From: Aquincola tertiaricarbonis
GTDB lineage: Bacteria > Pseudomonadota > Gammaproteobacteria > Burkholderiales > Burkholderiaceae_C
Assembly: GCF_000969605.1 (NCBI RefSeq)
Contig: NZ_JZUE01000008.1
Location: forward strand, 62,001-126,000
DNA length: 64,000 bases
Direction of reading: 5' to 3'
Positions 46,840 through 54,856 of this stretch are shown piece by piece. Below the pieces are notes generated by a model. It made no database searches. It saw only the letters and a list, made by a program, of their open reading frames with translations, and had not been told where the DNA came from. Both the position numbers and the translations under genes were made by a program. How positions within the stretch are numbered: position 1 is the first letter of the stretch; each line of letters opens with the position of its first letter.

Positions 46840-47882
46840 CGCAGTCCTTCGGCCAGCGCGCGCGTCAGCTCGGCGGCCGGCATCGGCCGACTCAGGCCCA
46901 CCGCCTGGCCGGACCACAGCGGCGAGAAGTCCCCGCTGTCCCGCGCCTCGGCCTCGGTGCGCAGCGGTGCCAGCGCGCTGGTGGCCAGCGGAAAGCGGGG
47001 CGCATCGTCGGCCAGCGGTCCCATCTCGCGCATCACCCGGTTGACCACGCCGCGGGCCGGCCGGCCGCTGAACACGTTGGTGAGCGCGGTGTGCACCGCC
47101 GCCTCGCTGCCCAGTGCACGGCGGTGCACCGCGCTGGTGTCGGCCTCGGGGCACAGCAGGTAGGCGGTGCCCACTTGCACGCCGGCGGCGCCCAGCGCCA
47201 TGGCGGCCCGCACGCCGCGGGCGTCGCCGATGCCGCCAGCGGCCACCACCGGCACCTGCACCGCATCCACCACCTGCGGCAGCAGCGCCATCAGGCCCAT
47301 CTGCAGCGTCAGGTCGGTGTCCAGGAAATGACCGCGGTGGCCGCCGGCCTCCAGGCCCTGGGCGATCACCACGTCGGCGCCGCGCGCCTGCAGCCAGCGC
47401 GCCTCGGCCACCGTGGTGGCCGACGACATCACCACCGCGCCCCATGCCTTGACACGGTCCAGCAGCGCCGGCGCCGGCAACCCGAAATGGAAGCTGACGA
47501 CCGGCGGCTTGTAGGCGGCCAGCAGCTCGGCCGCCTCGGCGCTGAACGGCACCCGGCCGGCGGCACTGGGCGCGCTGCGCAGGTCGGTGCCGAATTCGGC
47601 GTCGAACCGGTGCGACAACCGGGTGCGCCAGGCGGCGTCGCGCACCGGGTCGGGCTCGGGCGGCGTGTGGCAGAAGAAGTTCACGTTGTAGGGCGCGCCC
47701 GCGGCCTGCAGGCGCCGCAGCTCCGCTTCCAGCGCGTCGGCCGACAGCATGGCCGCAGGCAGCGAGCCCAGCGCACCGGCGGCTCCCACGGCCAGCGCCA
47801 GGCGGCTGCCCTGGGAGCCGGCCATGGGGGCCTGGATCAAGGGCAGCTCGGTTTGGAGCAACGAAAGCAACGCACCCGACAT
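46836..47882 (-). CDS. Nitronate monooxygenase family protein
   Basis: An FMN TIM-barrel enzyme of 348 residues that oxidises alkyl nitronates such as propionate 3-nitronate. It begins LPLIQAPMAGSQGSRLALAVGAAGALGSL. The flavin part includes ADVVIAQGLEAGGHRGHFL with the catalytic His, and VPVVAAGGIGDARGVRAAMALGAAGVQVGTAYL. I choose the ATG at 47882, with a GGAG site; an upstream ATG at 47903 adds seven residues. It lies alone between convergent cdd and a hypothetical gene. Confidence 0.92.
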   Translation of the reverse strand: MSGALLSLLQTELPLIQAPMAGSQGSRLALAVGAAGALGSLPAAMLSADALEAELRRLQAAGAPYNVNFFCHTPPEPDPVRDAAWRTRLSHRFDAEFGTDLRSAPSAAGRVPFSAEAAELLAAYKPPVVSFHFGLPAPALLDRVKAWGAVVMSSATTVAEARWLQARGADVVIAQGLEAGGHRGHFLDTDLTLQMGLMALLPQVVDAVQVPVVAAGGIGDARGVRAAMALGAAGVQVGTAYLLCPEADTSAVHRRALGSEAAVHTALTNVFSGRPARGVVNRVMREMGPLADDAPRFPLATSALAPLRTEAEARDSGDFSPLWSGQAVGLSRPMPAAELTRALAEGLR

Positions 47883-47957
47883 CACGGTCTCCGCCAGCAA
47901 CAACAGGCGACCAGCCTAACGCCATTGCGCCGGGCCTTCAGGCGCGGGCCGGGATGG

Positions 47958-48323
47958 CTAGGGTTGCGGCTTCTGCCGGTACACCACCGGCGGCAAGGCC
48001 TGCGCCCAGTGGCGGCGCTCGCGCAGCAGCGACTGCACCCGCGCCACCAGCGCGTCCACTCGGCGCGCCAGCGCACGGCGTGTGGGCAGGCCGGGCAGTG
48101 CCGCTTCCAGCGCGGCCTGGTCCTGGTGGGCCCACATCAAGGCGGTGTCGCGCAGGATGACGGCCGCCCGCAGCCGCACCAGCTCACGCTCCTGGCGTCG
48201 CAGGGTCGCCGCCTGCTCGTCCAGCAGCCGGCTGCAGCGGCGCTGCACGCTGCCGTAGGCGTTCATCAGCGCGCAGTGCTCGCGCGCCAGATCGGGGGTG
48301 TCGGTGGGTTGTTCGGCGTTCAT
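47958..48323 (-). CDS. Hypothetical protein, Fur-box-associated
   Basis: A 121-residue basic, helical protein rich in Arg, Leu, Ala and Gln, with no signal peptide. The central part looks like a coiled coil (LDEQAATLRRQERELVRLRAAV), followed by another helix (ALARRVDALVARVQSLLRERR). I do not recognise the family. A Fur-box-like sequence (48357-48379) is 34 bp upstream, so it may be induced in iron limitation along with the siderophore receptor 3 kb away. No function is proposed. Confidence 0.6.
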   Translation of the reverse strand: MNAEQPTDTPDLAREHCALMNAYGSVQRRCSRLLDEQAATLRRQERELVRLRAAVILRDTALMWAHQDQAALEAALPGLPTRRALARRVDALVARVQSLLRERRHWAQALPPVVYRQKPQP

Positions 48324-48356
48324 CGTGCACCTCGTGGTGGTGACGCGCCGATATTA

Positions 48357-48379
48357 GATGAGAACTATTCTCGTTTGCG
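48357..48379 (-). promoter_or_regulatory. Fur-box-like site
   Basis: On the minus strand this reads GCAAACGAGAATAGTTCTCA, with the palindromic core GAGAA-TAG-TTCTC (48360-48372). It resembles the GAGAAT/ATTCTC Fur sites of Burkholderiales. It lies just before the 121-residue unknown gene. Confidence 0.6.
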
Positions 48380-48395
48380 TGAAAGCCGCGTTGCC

Positions 48396-48430
48396 AAAAG
48401 AAAAGCCCCTGGCGATGGGCGCCAGGGGCT
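48396..48430 (-). terminator. Intrinsic terminator of ahpF
   Basis: A perfect 11-bp stem, AGCCCCTGGCG (48404-48414) and CGCCAGGGGCT (48420-48430), with a 5-base loop. On the minus strand it is followed by TTTTCTTTT (48404-48396). It lies 22 bp after the ahpF stop. This is the clearest factor-independent terminator in the window. Confidence 0.9.
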
Positions 48431-48452
48431 GCAAACGGGCCGCGCAGAGCGG

Positions 48453-50024
48453 TCAGGCTTCGGCCGGGGCCGAGGTGCGGATCAGGTGGTCGAACGCACC
48501 CAGCGCGGCAGTGGCGCCCTGGCCGACGGCGATCACGATCTGCTTGTACGGCACCGTGGTCACGTCGCCCGCGGCATACACGCCCGGCACCGAGGTCTGG
48601 CCATGCGAGTTGACGATGATCTCGCCGCGCGGCGACAGCTCCACGCCGCTGCCCTTGAGCCACGCGGTGTTGGGCACCAGGCCGATCTGCACGAACACGC
48701 CGGCGATGTCGATGCTGTGCAGCTCGTTCGTCTTGCGGTCCTTGTAGGCCAGGCCCACCACCTTGCTGCCGTCGCCCTTGACCTCGGTGGTCTGCGCGTT
48801 CACCAGCACCCGCACGTTGGGCAGGCTGTGCAGCTTGCGCTGCAGCACCGCGTCGGCGCGCAGCTGGCTGTCGAACTCCAGCAGCGTGACGTGGTCCACC
48901 ACGCCGGCCAGGTCGATGGCGGCTTCCACGCCGGAGTTGCCGCCGCCGATCACCGCCACCTTCTTGCCCTTGAACAGCGGGCCGTCGCAGTGCGGGCAGT
49001 AGGTCACGCCCTTGGTGCGGTACTCGGCTTCGCCGGGCACGTTCATGTCGCGCCAGCGGGCGCCGGTGGCCAGGATCACGCTCTTGCTCTTCAGCGTGGC
49101 GCCGCTGGCCAGCGTGACTTCCACCATGCCGCCGTCGGCGCGCAGGGCTTCGGCACGCTGCATGTTCATGATGTCCACGTCGTAGGTCTTGACGTGCTCT
49201 TCCAGCGCCACGGCGAACTTCGGGCCGTCGGTCTCCTTGATCGACACGTAGTTCTCGATGGCCATGGTGTCCAGCACCTGGCCACCGAAGCGCTCGGCCG
49301 CCACGCCGGTGCGGATGCCCTTGCGCGCCGCATAGATGGCCGCCGCCGCGCCGGCCGGGCCGCCACCGACGATCAGCACGTCGTAGGGCGCCTTGGCGCT
49401 GAGCTTGGCCGCGTCACGGGCGGTGGCGCCGGTGTCGATCTTGGCCAGGATCTCTTCCAGGCCCATGCGGCCCTGGCCGAACGGCTGCCCGTTCAGGAAC
49501 ATCGACGGCACGGCCATGATCTGGCGGTCTTCCACTTCCTTCTGGAAGAAGCCACCGTCGATGGCCACGTGCTTGATGCGCGGGTTCAGCACCGCCATCA
49601 GGTTCAGCGCCTGCACCACGTCCGGGCAGTTGTGGCAGGTCAGGCTCATCCAGGTCTCGAAGACCAGGTCCTGCTCGGGCTCCAGCGCCTTGATCTGCTC
49701 GATCAGGTCGGCTTCCACCTTGGGCGGATAACCACCGGCCTGCAGCAGCGCCAGCACCAGCGAGGTGAACTCATGGCCCATCGGCAGCGCGGCGAAGCGC
49801 ACGCCCATGTCGGCGCCCTGGCGGGTGATCTGGAAGGACGGGCGGCGGGCGTCGCTGCCGTCGGTGCGCAGCGTGATCTTGTCGGACAGGCCGACGATCT
49901 CGCTCAGCAGCTCACGCACCTGCTGCGATTCGGCGCGATCGTCCAGCGAGGCGATCAGCTCGATCGGCTGCTGCAGGCGTTCGAGGTAGCCCTTGAGTTG
50001 GGCCTGGAGGTTGGCGTCCAGCAT
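48453..50024 (-). CDS. ahpF: Alkyl hydroperoxide reductase subunit F
   Basis: AhpF is the flavoprotein that reduces AhpC with NADH. The product is 523 residues, normal. The N-terminal double thioredoxin-fold domain carries [11 protein letters not shown] (Cys130, Cys133). The FAD fold has [19 protein letters not shown], the second disulfide [12 protein letters not shown] (about 343-346), and NAD fold [18 protein letters not shown]. It follows ahpC after 197 bp and is terminated by a strong hairpin. Confidence 0.97.
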   Translation of the reverse strand: MLDANLQAQLKGYLERLQQPIELIASLDDRAESQQVRELLSEIVGLSDKITLRTDGSDARRPSFQITRQGADMGVRFAALPMGHEFTSLVLALLQAGGYPPKVEADLIEQIKALEPEQDLVFETWMSLTCHNCPDVVQALNLMAVLNPRIKHVAIDGGFFQKEVEDRQIMAVPSMFLNGQPFGQGRMGLEEILAKIDTGATARDAAKLSAKAPYDVLIVGGGPAGAAAAIYAARKGIRTGVAAERFGGQVLDTMAIENYVSIKETDGPKFAVALEEHVKTYDVDIMNMQRAEALRADGGMVEVTLASGATLKSKSVILATGARWRDMNVPGEAEYRTKGVTYCPHCDGPLFKGKKVAVIGGGNSGVEAAIDLAGVVDHVTLLEFDSQLRADAVLQRKLHSLPNVRVLVNAQTTEVKGDGSKVVGLAYKDRKTNELHSIDIAGVFVQIGLVPNTAWLKGSGVELSPRGEIIVNSHGQTSVPGVYAAGDVTTVPYKQIVIAVGQGATAALGAFDHLIRTSAPAEA

Positions 50025-50137
50025 GGCGGCTCCTTGGAAGGTGGGATGTGAAATTCGGAGGGCGAGTCGGCCCAGACCCGGTTGAACACGCCCACATCAC
50101 AGCCGCGGGACGTCTTCAACAGGGCCCGGAGGGGACC

Positions 50138-50166
50138 GGCGCCGGCGGCCTGGGCCGGCCGGCGCC
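50138..50166 (-). terminator. Hairpin between ahpC and ahpF
   Basis: Inverted repeat GGCGCCGGC (50138-50146) and GCCGGCGCC (50158-50166), 9-bp stem, 11-base loop, about 55 bp after the ahpC stop. There is no T-run. It may protect the ahpC transcript end or attenuate transcription into ahpF, so that AhpC is made in excess. Confidence 0.45.
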
Positions 50167-50221
50167 TTGAGCTTGTGCGACCGGCGCAGGGCCGGCCGTC
50201 AGCCGCTTCATCGAATCAAGG

Positions 50222-50785
50222 TCAGATCTTGCCGACCAGGTCCAGCGACGGGGTCAGGGTGGCGGCGCCTTCGTTCCACTTGGCGGGGCACACCTGGCCC
50301 GGGTGGGCGGCGGTGTACTGGGCAGCCTTGAGCTTGCGCAGCGTTTCCTTCACGTCACGGGCAATCTCGTTCGAGTGCACTTCCATCGTCTTGATGATGC
50401 CCTCGGGGTTGATCACGAAGGTGCCGCGCAGCGCCAGGCCTTCTTCAGGGATGTGCACGCCGAAGGCGTTGGTCAGGGCATGCGTCGGGTCGCCGACCAG
50501 CGGGAACTTGGCCTTGCCGACGGCGGGCGAGGTCTCGTGCCACACCTTGTGCGAGAAGTGGGTGTCGGTGGTCACGATGTAGACCTCCGTACCAGCCTTC
50601 TGGAACTCGGCGTAGTTGTCGGCCGCGTCCTCGATTTCCGTCGGGCAGTTGAAGGTGAAGGCTGCCGGCATGAAGATCAGCACCGACCACTTGCCCTTCA
50701 GGCTCTCTTCGGTCACTTCGATGAACTTGCCGTTGTGGAACGCCTGGGTCTTGAACGGTTGGACTTGGGTGTTGATCAAAGACAT
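50222..50785 (-). CDS. ahpC: Alkyl hydroperoxide reductase subunit C (peroxiredoxin)
   Basis: Typical 2-Cys peroxiredoxin of 187 residues, which reduces H2O2, organic peroxides and peroxynitrite. The peroxidatic Cys47 lies in AFTFNCPTEIED and the resolving Cys in the C-terminal HPGQVCPAKW. The common FVCPTE motif has Asn before the Cys here. It is the first gene of the ahpC-ahpF unit. An OxyR gene is not in the window; a spaced inverted repeat (50860-50880) lies upstream. Confidence 0.97.
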   Translation of the reverse strand: MSLINTQVQPFKTQAFHNGKFIEVTEESLKGKWSVLIFMPAAFTFNCPTEIEDAADNYAEFQKAGTEVYIVTTDTHFSHKVWHETSPAVGKAKFPLVGDPTHALTNAFGVHIPEEGLALRGTFVINPEGIIKTMEVHSNEIARDVKETLRKLKAAQYTAAHPGQVCPAKWNEGAATLTPSLDLVGKI

Positions 50786-50859
50786 GTGTGTTCCTCTGTA
50801 GGGTTGGTTGTAGGCCGGGTTTCACTTTAGGCGCTTTGGGGCATCGCGTGGATTCATTG

Positions 50860-50880
50860 AGTCAATGTGACTGATTGACT
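50860..50880. promoter_or_regulatory. Inverted repeat upstream of ahpC and the DGPF genes
   Basis: AGTCAA (50860-50865) and TTGACT (50875-50880), 9 bases apart, lie in the 150-bp gap between ahpC (minus) and the DGPF gene (plus). It does not match the ATAG-N7-CTAT OxyR pattern. TTGACT is also a fair -35 box on either strand, but I see no -10 at the right distance. Confidence 0.35.
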
Positions 50881-50935
50881 TTGGCTAACGCCACGCGCAG
50901 GCAGAATCGTCGGCACACCGCAACGGAGGCTGCAG

Positions 50936-51307
50936 ATGTCGTACTTGCTCCTGATCCGTGAACCCCTGGGCCAGCGCGTCGAGCGCGGCGAGGCCGCCGG
51001 CCGCCAGCTCTATGACCGCATGCTGGGCTTCGCGGCCGAACTGCAGTCGCGCGGCGTGCTGCTGGCCGCCGAATCACTGGCCGACATGGGCCCGAATGCC
51101 GCCCGCATCCAGGTGCGGGAAGGCCGGCGCACGGTGATCGACGGCCCCTTCACCGAAACCAAGGAAATGGTGGGCGGCATCTTCCTGATCGACGTGGCCA
51201 CCCGCGAGGAGGCGCTGGCCATCGCCGCCGAATGCCCGGCCGCGCAGTGGTGCACCGTGGAAGTGCGCCAGACCGCGCCCTGCTGGGACCGCAGCGCCGC
51301 GGGCTGA
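50936..51307 (+). CDS. YCII/DGPF domain protein
   Basis: A 123-residue protein of the YCII-related family, with the DGPF signature (VIDGPFTETKEMVGGIFLID, about residues 67-86). It has a ferredoxin-like fold beginning MSYLLLIREP. It is the first of two such proteins upstream of an ECF42-like sigma factor. DGPF genes are the typical partners of that sigma group, though their biochemical role is not known. It may be a stress-related small-molecule binder or enzyme. Confidence 0.88.
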   Translation: MSYLLLIREPLGQRVERGEAAGRQLYDRMLGFAAELQSRGVLLAAESLADMGPNAARIQVREGRRTVIDGPFTETKEMVGGIFLIDVATREEALAIAAECPAAQWCTVEVRQTAPCWDRSAAG

Positions 51308-51385
51308 GCGACGCCGCCAGGCTGTCGAAAAGCGCCGGGGACGTTCGTCGTGGTTCCAGGCGCACATGGCGCCGAGGAGCGACAG

Positions 51386-51775
51386 ATGCGATTCATGATC
51401 ATCGTGCGGGCCACGCCCGAAACCGAGGCGGAAGGCAACCCGTTGCCGGAAGACGAGACCGTGCTGCCCGCCATGCTGGCCTACCACGACGAACTGGCCA
51501 AGGCCGGCGTCCTGCTGGACGCCAACGGCCTCAAGCCCAGCCGGCATGGCTGGCGCATCCGATATGGCAGCGGGCAGCGGCAGGTGATCGACGGCCCGTT
51601 CGCGGAGACCAAGGAGCTGATCGCCGGCTACACGCTGATCCAGGTGCGCACGCGCGAGGAGGCGATGGAGTGGGCACGCCGCTTCCCTGCGCCGCTAGGC
51701 GAGCGGGTGCCCGCCGAGATCGAGGTGCGCGAGCTCTACGAGGCCAGCGACTTCCCGCCGCCCGCCGCCGCCTGA
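51386..51775 (+). CDS. YCII/DGPF domain protein (second copy)
   Basis: A 129-residue homologue of the preceding protein, with VIDGPFAETKELIAGYTLIQ (about 71-90). The start at 51386 follows a GAGGAG site; the longer frame from 51350 adds nonconserved residues. It differs from the first copy by a longer middle (HDELAKAGVLLDANGL) and a clear C-terminal strand. The two copies probably came from a duplication and could act as a heterodimer. Confidence 0.88.
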   Translation: MRFMIIVRATPETEAEGNPLPEDETVLPAMLAYHDELAKAGVLLDANGLKPSRHGWRIRYGSGQRQVIDGPFAETKELIAGYTLIQVRTREEAMEWARRFPAPLGERVPAEIEVRELYEASDFPPPAAA

Positions 51776-51801
51776 CCGCCCATCCATCACCGGAGCCCCC
51801 C

Positions 51802-52212
51802 ATGCACAAGCAAATCTTCGTCAACCTGCCCATCCGCGACATGCAGCGCTCGCGCGCCTTCTTCGAGGCGATGGGCTATGCCTTCAATCCCCAGTTCAGC
51901 AATGACCAGGGCGCCTGCCTGGTGCTGGGCGAGAACCTGCATGCCATGCTGCTGGTGCACGACTTCTTCAAGGGCTTCACCGCCAAGCCGATCGCCGACG
52001 CGCGCGAGGTGTCGGAAGTGCTGGTCTGCATGTCCTGCGACAGCCGCGAGCAGGTGGATGCGCTGGTGGCCAAGGCAGTGGCGGCCGGCGGCACCACGCC
52101 CCGCGCACCGCAGGACCACGGCTTCATGTATGCCCACGGCTTCGAGGACCTGGACGGCCACATCTGGGAGCTGGTGGCCATGACCGGTGAGATGCCACCG
52201 GCGGCCGCCTGA
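51802..52212 (+). CDS. VOC family protein (glyoxalase/bleomycin-resistance fold)
   Basis: A 136-residue protein of the vicinal-oxygen-chelate fold, of the lyase-type group that starts QIFVNLPIRDMQRSRAFFEAMGY. Metal-ligand positions are unclear (a His in AMLLVHDFF, Glu in HIWELVAM). It lies 26 bp after the second DGPF gene, and its stop overlaps the sigma gene start (TGATG). A glyoxalase-like or resistance role is possible, but no substrate can be named. Confidence 0.88.
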   Translation: MHKQIFVNLPIRDMQRSRAFFEAMGYAFNPQFSNDQGACLVLGENLHAMLLVHDFFKGFTAKPIADAREVSEVLVCMSCDSREQVDALVAKAVAAGGTTPRAPQDHGFMYAHGFEDLDGHIWELVAMTGEMPPAAA

Positions 52213-53525
52213 TGGCCATGGCGGCCGGCGCGTCCGCGACCCACCGCGCGATCGAGACCGTCTGGCGGATCGAGTCGGCCCGCATCATCGCCGCCGTCGC
52301 GCGCATGGTGCGCGACGTGGGCCTGGCGGAGGAGCTGGCACAGGACGCGCTGATCGCCGCGCTGGAGCACTGGCCGCAGGACGGCTTGCCCGACAACCCC
52401 GGAGCCTGGCTCATGGCCACCGCCAAGCACCGCGCGCTCGACCGCCTGCGCCAGCAGGCGATGCAGCACCGCAAGCACGAGGAACTGGGCGCCGACGCCG
52501 ACGCGCTCGGCACGCATGTGGTGCCCGACTTCGTGGATGCGCTGGATGCCGCCCGGCAGGACGACATCGGCGACGACCTGCTGCGGCTGATCTTCACCGC
52601 CTGCCATCCGGTGCTGAACACCGAGGCGCGCGTGGCCCTCACGCTCAAGCTGCTGGGCGGCCTCAGCACGGCCGAGATCGCCCGCGCCTACCTGGTGCCG
52701 GAGCCCACGGTGGCGCAGCGCATCGTGCGGGCCAAGCGCGCCCTCACCGCGGCCAAGGTGCCGTTCGAGGTGCCGCCGGCCGAGGCCCGCACCCAGCGCC
52801 TGGACTCGGTGCTGGACGTCATCTACCTCATCTACAACGAAGGTTATGCAGCCACCGCCGGGGACGACTGGATGCGCCCCGCGCTGTGCGACGAGGCGCT
52901 GCGCCTGGGACGCGTGCTGGCCGCGCTGATGCCGGCCGAGCCGGAGGTGCAGGGCCTGGTGGCGTTGATGGAACTGCAACATGCCCGTGCGCCGGCCCGC
53001 GTCGATGCGCAAGGCGCCGCGGTGCTGTTGGCCGACCAGGACCGCAGCCGCTGGAATCACCTGCTGATCCGCCGCGGCCTGGCTGCGCTGCGCCAGGCGC
53101 AGGTTCTGGCCGAGGCCGGGCCCGGCTGGGGGCCGTACGCGCTGCAGGCCGCCATCGCCGCCTGCCATGCCCGCGCCGCCCGGGCCCAGGACACCGACTG
53201 GACGCAGATCGTGCAGTTGTACGACGCGCTGATGGCAGCCGCGCCCTCACCGGTGGTGGCCCTCAACCGCGCCGTGGCGGTGGGCATGGCGCAAGGGCCG
53301 CAGGCGGCATGGCCGCTGGTGCAGGCGCTCGCGGCCGAGGCCTCGCTGGCGCGCTACCCGTGGCTGTTCAGCGTGCAGGGCGACCTGCTGGCGCGTCTCG
53401 GCCGGGGCGCCGAGGCCGCCGCCGCCTTCCGGCATGCCGCCGGCCTGACGCACAACATGCGCGACCAGGCAGTACTCCGGGCCCGCGCCGAGGCGCTGGA
53501 CAACGGCAAGCCGCAGCGCCACTGA
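52212..53525 (+). CDS. ECF42-type RNA polymerase sigma factor with C-terminal TPR-like extension
   Basis: A 437-residue sigma factor. The sigma-2 region (about 10-85) includes IAAVARMVRDVGLAEELAQDALIAALEHW, and the sigma-4 region (about 120-185) has LLGGLSTAEIARAYLVPEPTVAQRIVRAKRAL. The unusually long rest (190-437) has the conserved VLDVIYLIYNEGY block and Ala/Leu-rich helical repeats, as in the ECF42 group (DUF6596). There is no anti-sigma factor gene nearby; the extension is thought to control such sigma factors. The genomic partners DGPF-DGPF-VOC are translationally linked upstream. The inducing signal is unknown. Confidence 0.92.
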   Translation: MAMAAGASATHRAIETVWRIESARIIAAVARMVRDVGLAEELAQDALIAALEHWPQDGLPDNPGAWLMATAKHRALDRLRQQAMQHRKHEELGADADALGTHVVPDFVDALDAARQDDIGDDLLRLIFTACHPVLNTEARVALTLKLLGGLSTAEIARAYLVPEPTVAQRIVRAKRALTAAKVPFEVPPAEARTQRLDSVLDVIYLIYNEGYAATAGDDWMRPALCDEALRLGRVLAALMPAEPEVQGLVALMELQHARAPARVDAQGAAVLLADQDRSRWNHLLIRRGLAALRQAQVLAEAGPGWGPYALQAAIAACHARAARAQDTDWTQIVQLYDALMAAAPSPVVALNRAVAVGMAQGPQAAWPLVQALAAEASLARYPWLFSVQGDLLARLGRGAEAAAAFRHAAGLTHNMRDQAVLRARAEALDNGKPQRH

Positions 53526-53573
53526 CGCCGGGAGGGCTGTTACGCGCACACACCCGAAAGGGTGAGGCCGGGC

Positions 53574-53589
53574 CTGTATATTCGTACAG
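53574..53589 (+). promoter_or_regulatory. LexA (SOS) box
   Basis: CTGTATATTCGTACAG matches the CTG-N10-CAG LexA rule with symmetrical arms CTGTA/TACAG. Its inner TATATT (53577-53582) could be the -10 box. The last base overlaps the GTG start of the radical SAM gene. Damage-inducible control of the two-gene repair module is inferred. Confidence 0.8.
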
Positions 53590-54851
53590 TGGACCTGCAA
53601 AGCAAACTCGCCATCCTGGCCGACGCGGCCAAGTACGACGCCTCGTGCGCCTCCAGCGGCACCGACAAGCGCAACTCCGTCGGCGGGCGCGGCATCGGCT
53701 CCACCGAAGGCATGGGCATCTGCCACAGCTATGCACCCGACGGGCGCTGCATCTCGCTGCTGAAGATCCTGCTCACCAACCACTGCCAGTACGACTGCCT
53801 CTACTGCGTCAACCGCAGCTCGAGCAACGTGCCGCGGGCGCGCTTCCGTACGGAGGAGGTGGTGCAGCTCACGCTCGACTTCTACCGCCGCAACTGCATC
53901 GAGGGCCTGTTCCTCAGCAGCGGCATCATCAAGAGCCCGGACTTCACGATGGAGCAGGTGGTGGAGGTGGCCCGCTCGCTGCGCGAGGACCACGATTTCC
54001 GCGGCTACATCCACCTCAAGACCATCCCCGACGCCAGCGAAGAACTCCTGGCCCGTGCCGGCCGCTATGCCGACCGCCTGAGCATCAACATCGAGATGCC
54101 CACCACCGAAGGCCTGCAGGCGCTGGCGCCCGAGAAGGACGACCGGGCGATCAAGCGCTCCATGGCGCGGCTGCGGCTCCACATCGACGACGGCAAGGAG
54201 GCGGCCAAGCCGGTGCCCATCCGGGTGCTGCCTGGGGCGCGGCCGCGGCCGGCCAAGGCGCCGCGCTTCGCGCCGGCCGGCCAGAGCACGCAGATGATCG
54301 TGGGCGCCGACGCGTCCGACGATCGCCACATCCTGGCCACCAGCGCCCAGCTCTACGGCAGCTACCGGCTGCGGCGGGTGTACTACTCGGCCTTCAGCCC
54401 GATACCGGATGCGTCGCGCTCGCTGCCGCTGCAGGCGCCGCCGCTGATGCGAGAGCATCGCCTTTACCAGGCCGACTGGCTGATGCGCTTCTACGGTTTT
54501 GCGCACGACGAGATCGTGCCCGGCGGCCAGGGCCTGCTGCGGCTGGACGTGGACCCCAAGCTGGCCTGGGCCCTGGCGCACCGCGATCGTTTTCCGGTCG
54601 ACCTGAACCGTGCGCCGCGCGAGCTGTTGCTGCGGGTGCCGGGCCTGGGCGTCAAGGCCATCGACCGGCTGCTGCAGTCGCGCCGGGTGCGCCGGCTGCG
54701 TGCCGACGACCTGCCGAGGCTGCACGTGCCGCTCAAGAAGGTGCTGCCCTTCGTGGTGGTCGACGGCCACAACCCGGCTGACCGCGCAGTGCCGGTGCCC
54801 GTGCCGGCGGTGGCGCCGGCCGCACCGGTGCAGGCCTCCTTGTTCGGCTGA
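53589..54851 (+). CDS. Putative DNA modification/repair radical SAM protein
   Basis: A 420-residue protein of the family annotated as putative DNA repair radical SAM. I prefer the GTG at 53589 (VDLQSKLAILADAAKYDASC), as homologues begin there; another GTG lies at 53562. The iron-sulfur ligands are Cys66, Cys70 and Cys73 (NHCQYDCLYC). Additional Cys at 20, 45 and 54 may bind another centre. A C-terminal helix-hairpin-helix (LLLRVPGLGVKAIDRLLQSRR, about 345-365) suggests DNA binding. It is under a LexA box and 5 bp from the UdgX-like gene. The reaction is not known; a base or crosslink repair role is inferred. Confidence 0.9.
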   Translation: MDLQSKLAILADAAKYDASCASSGTDKRNSVGGRGIGSTEGMGICHSYAPDGRCISLLKILLTNHCQYDCLYCVNRSSSNVPRARFRTEEVVQLTLDFYRRNCIEGLFLSSGIIKSPDFTMEQVVEVARSLREDHDFRGYIHLKTIPDASEELLARAGRYADRLSINIEMPTTEGLQALAPEKDDRAIKRSMARLRLHIDDGKEAAKPVPIRVLPGARPRPAKAPRFAPAGQSTQMIVGADASDDRHILATSAQLYGSYRLRRVYYSAFSPIPDASRSLPLQAPPLMREHRLYQADWLMRFYGFAHDEIVPGGQGLLRLDVDPKLAWALAHRDRFPVDLNRAPRELLLRVPGLGVKAIDRLLQSRRVRRLRADDLPRLHVPLKKVLPFVVVDGHNPADRAVPVPVPAVAPAAPVQASLFG

Positions 54852-54856
54852 GGCGC

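Noticed and set aside
47091-50051. A 986-codon open frame antisense to the nitronate monooxygenase, ahpF and neighbours
   Set aside because: Its product is His/Gln/Arg/Val-rich with no domain and it lies opposite well-recognised genes. It is a codon-bias shadow.
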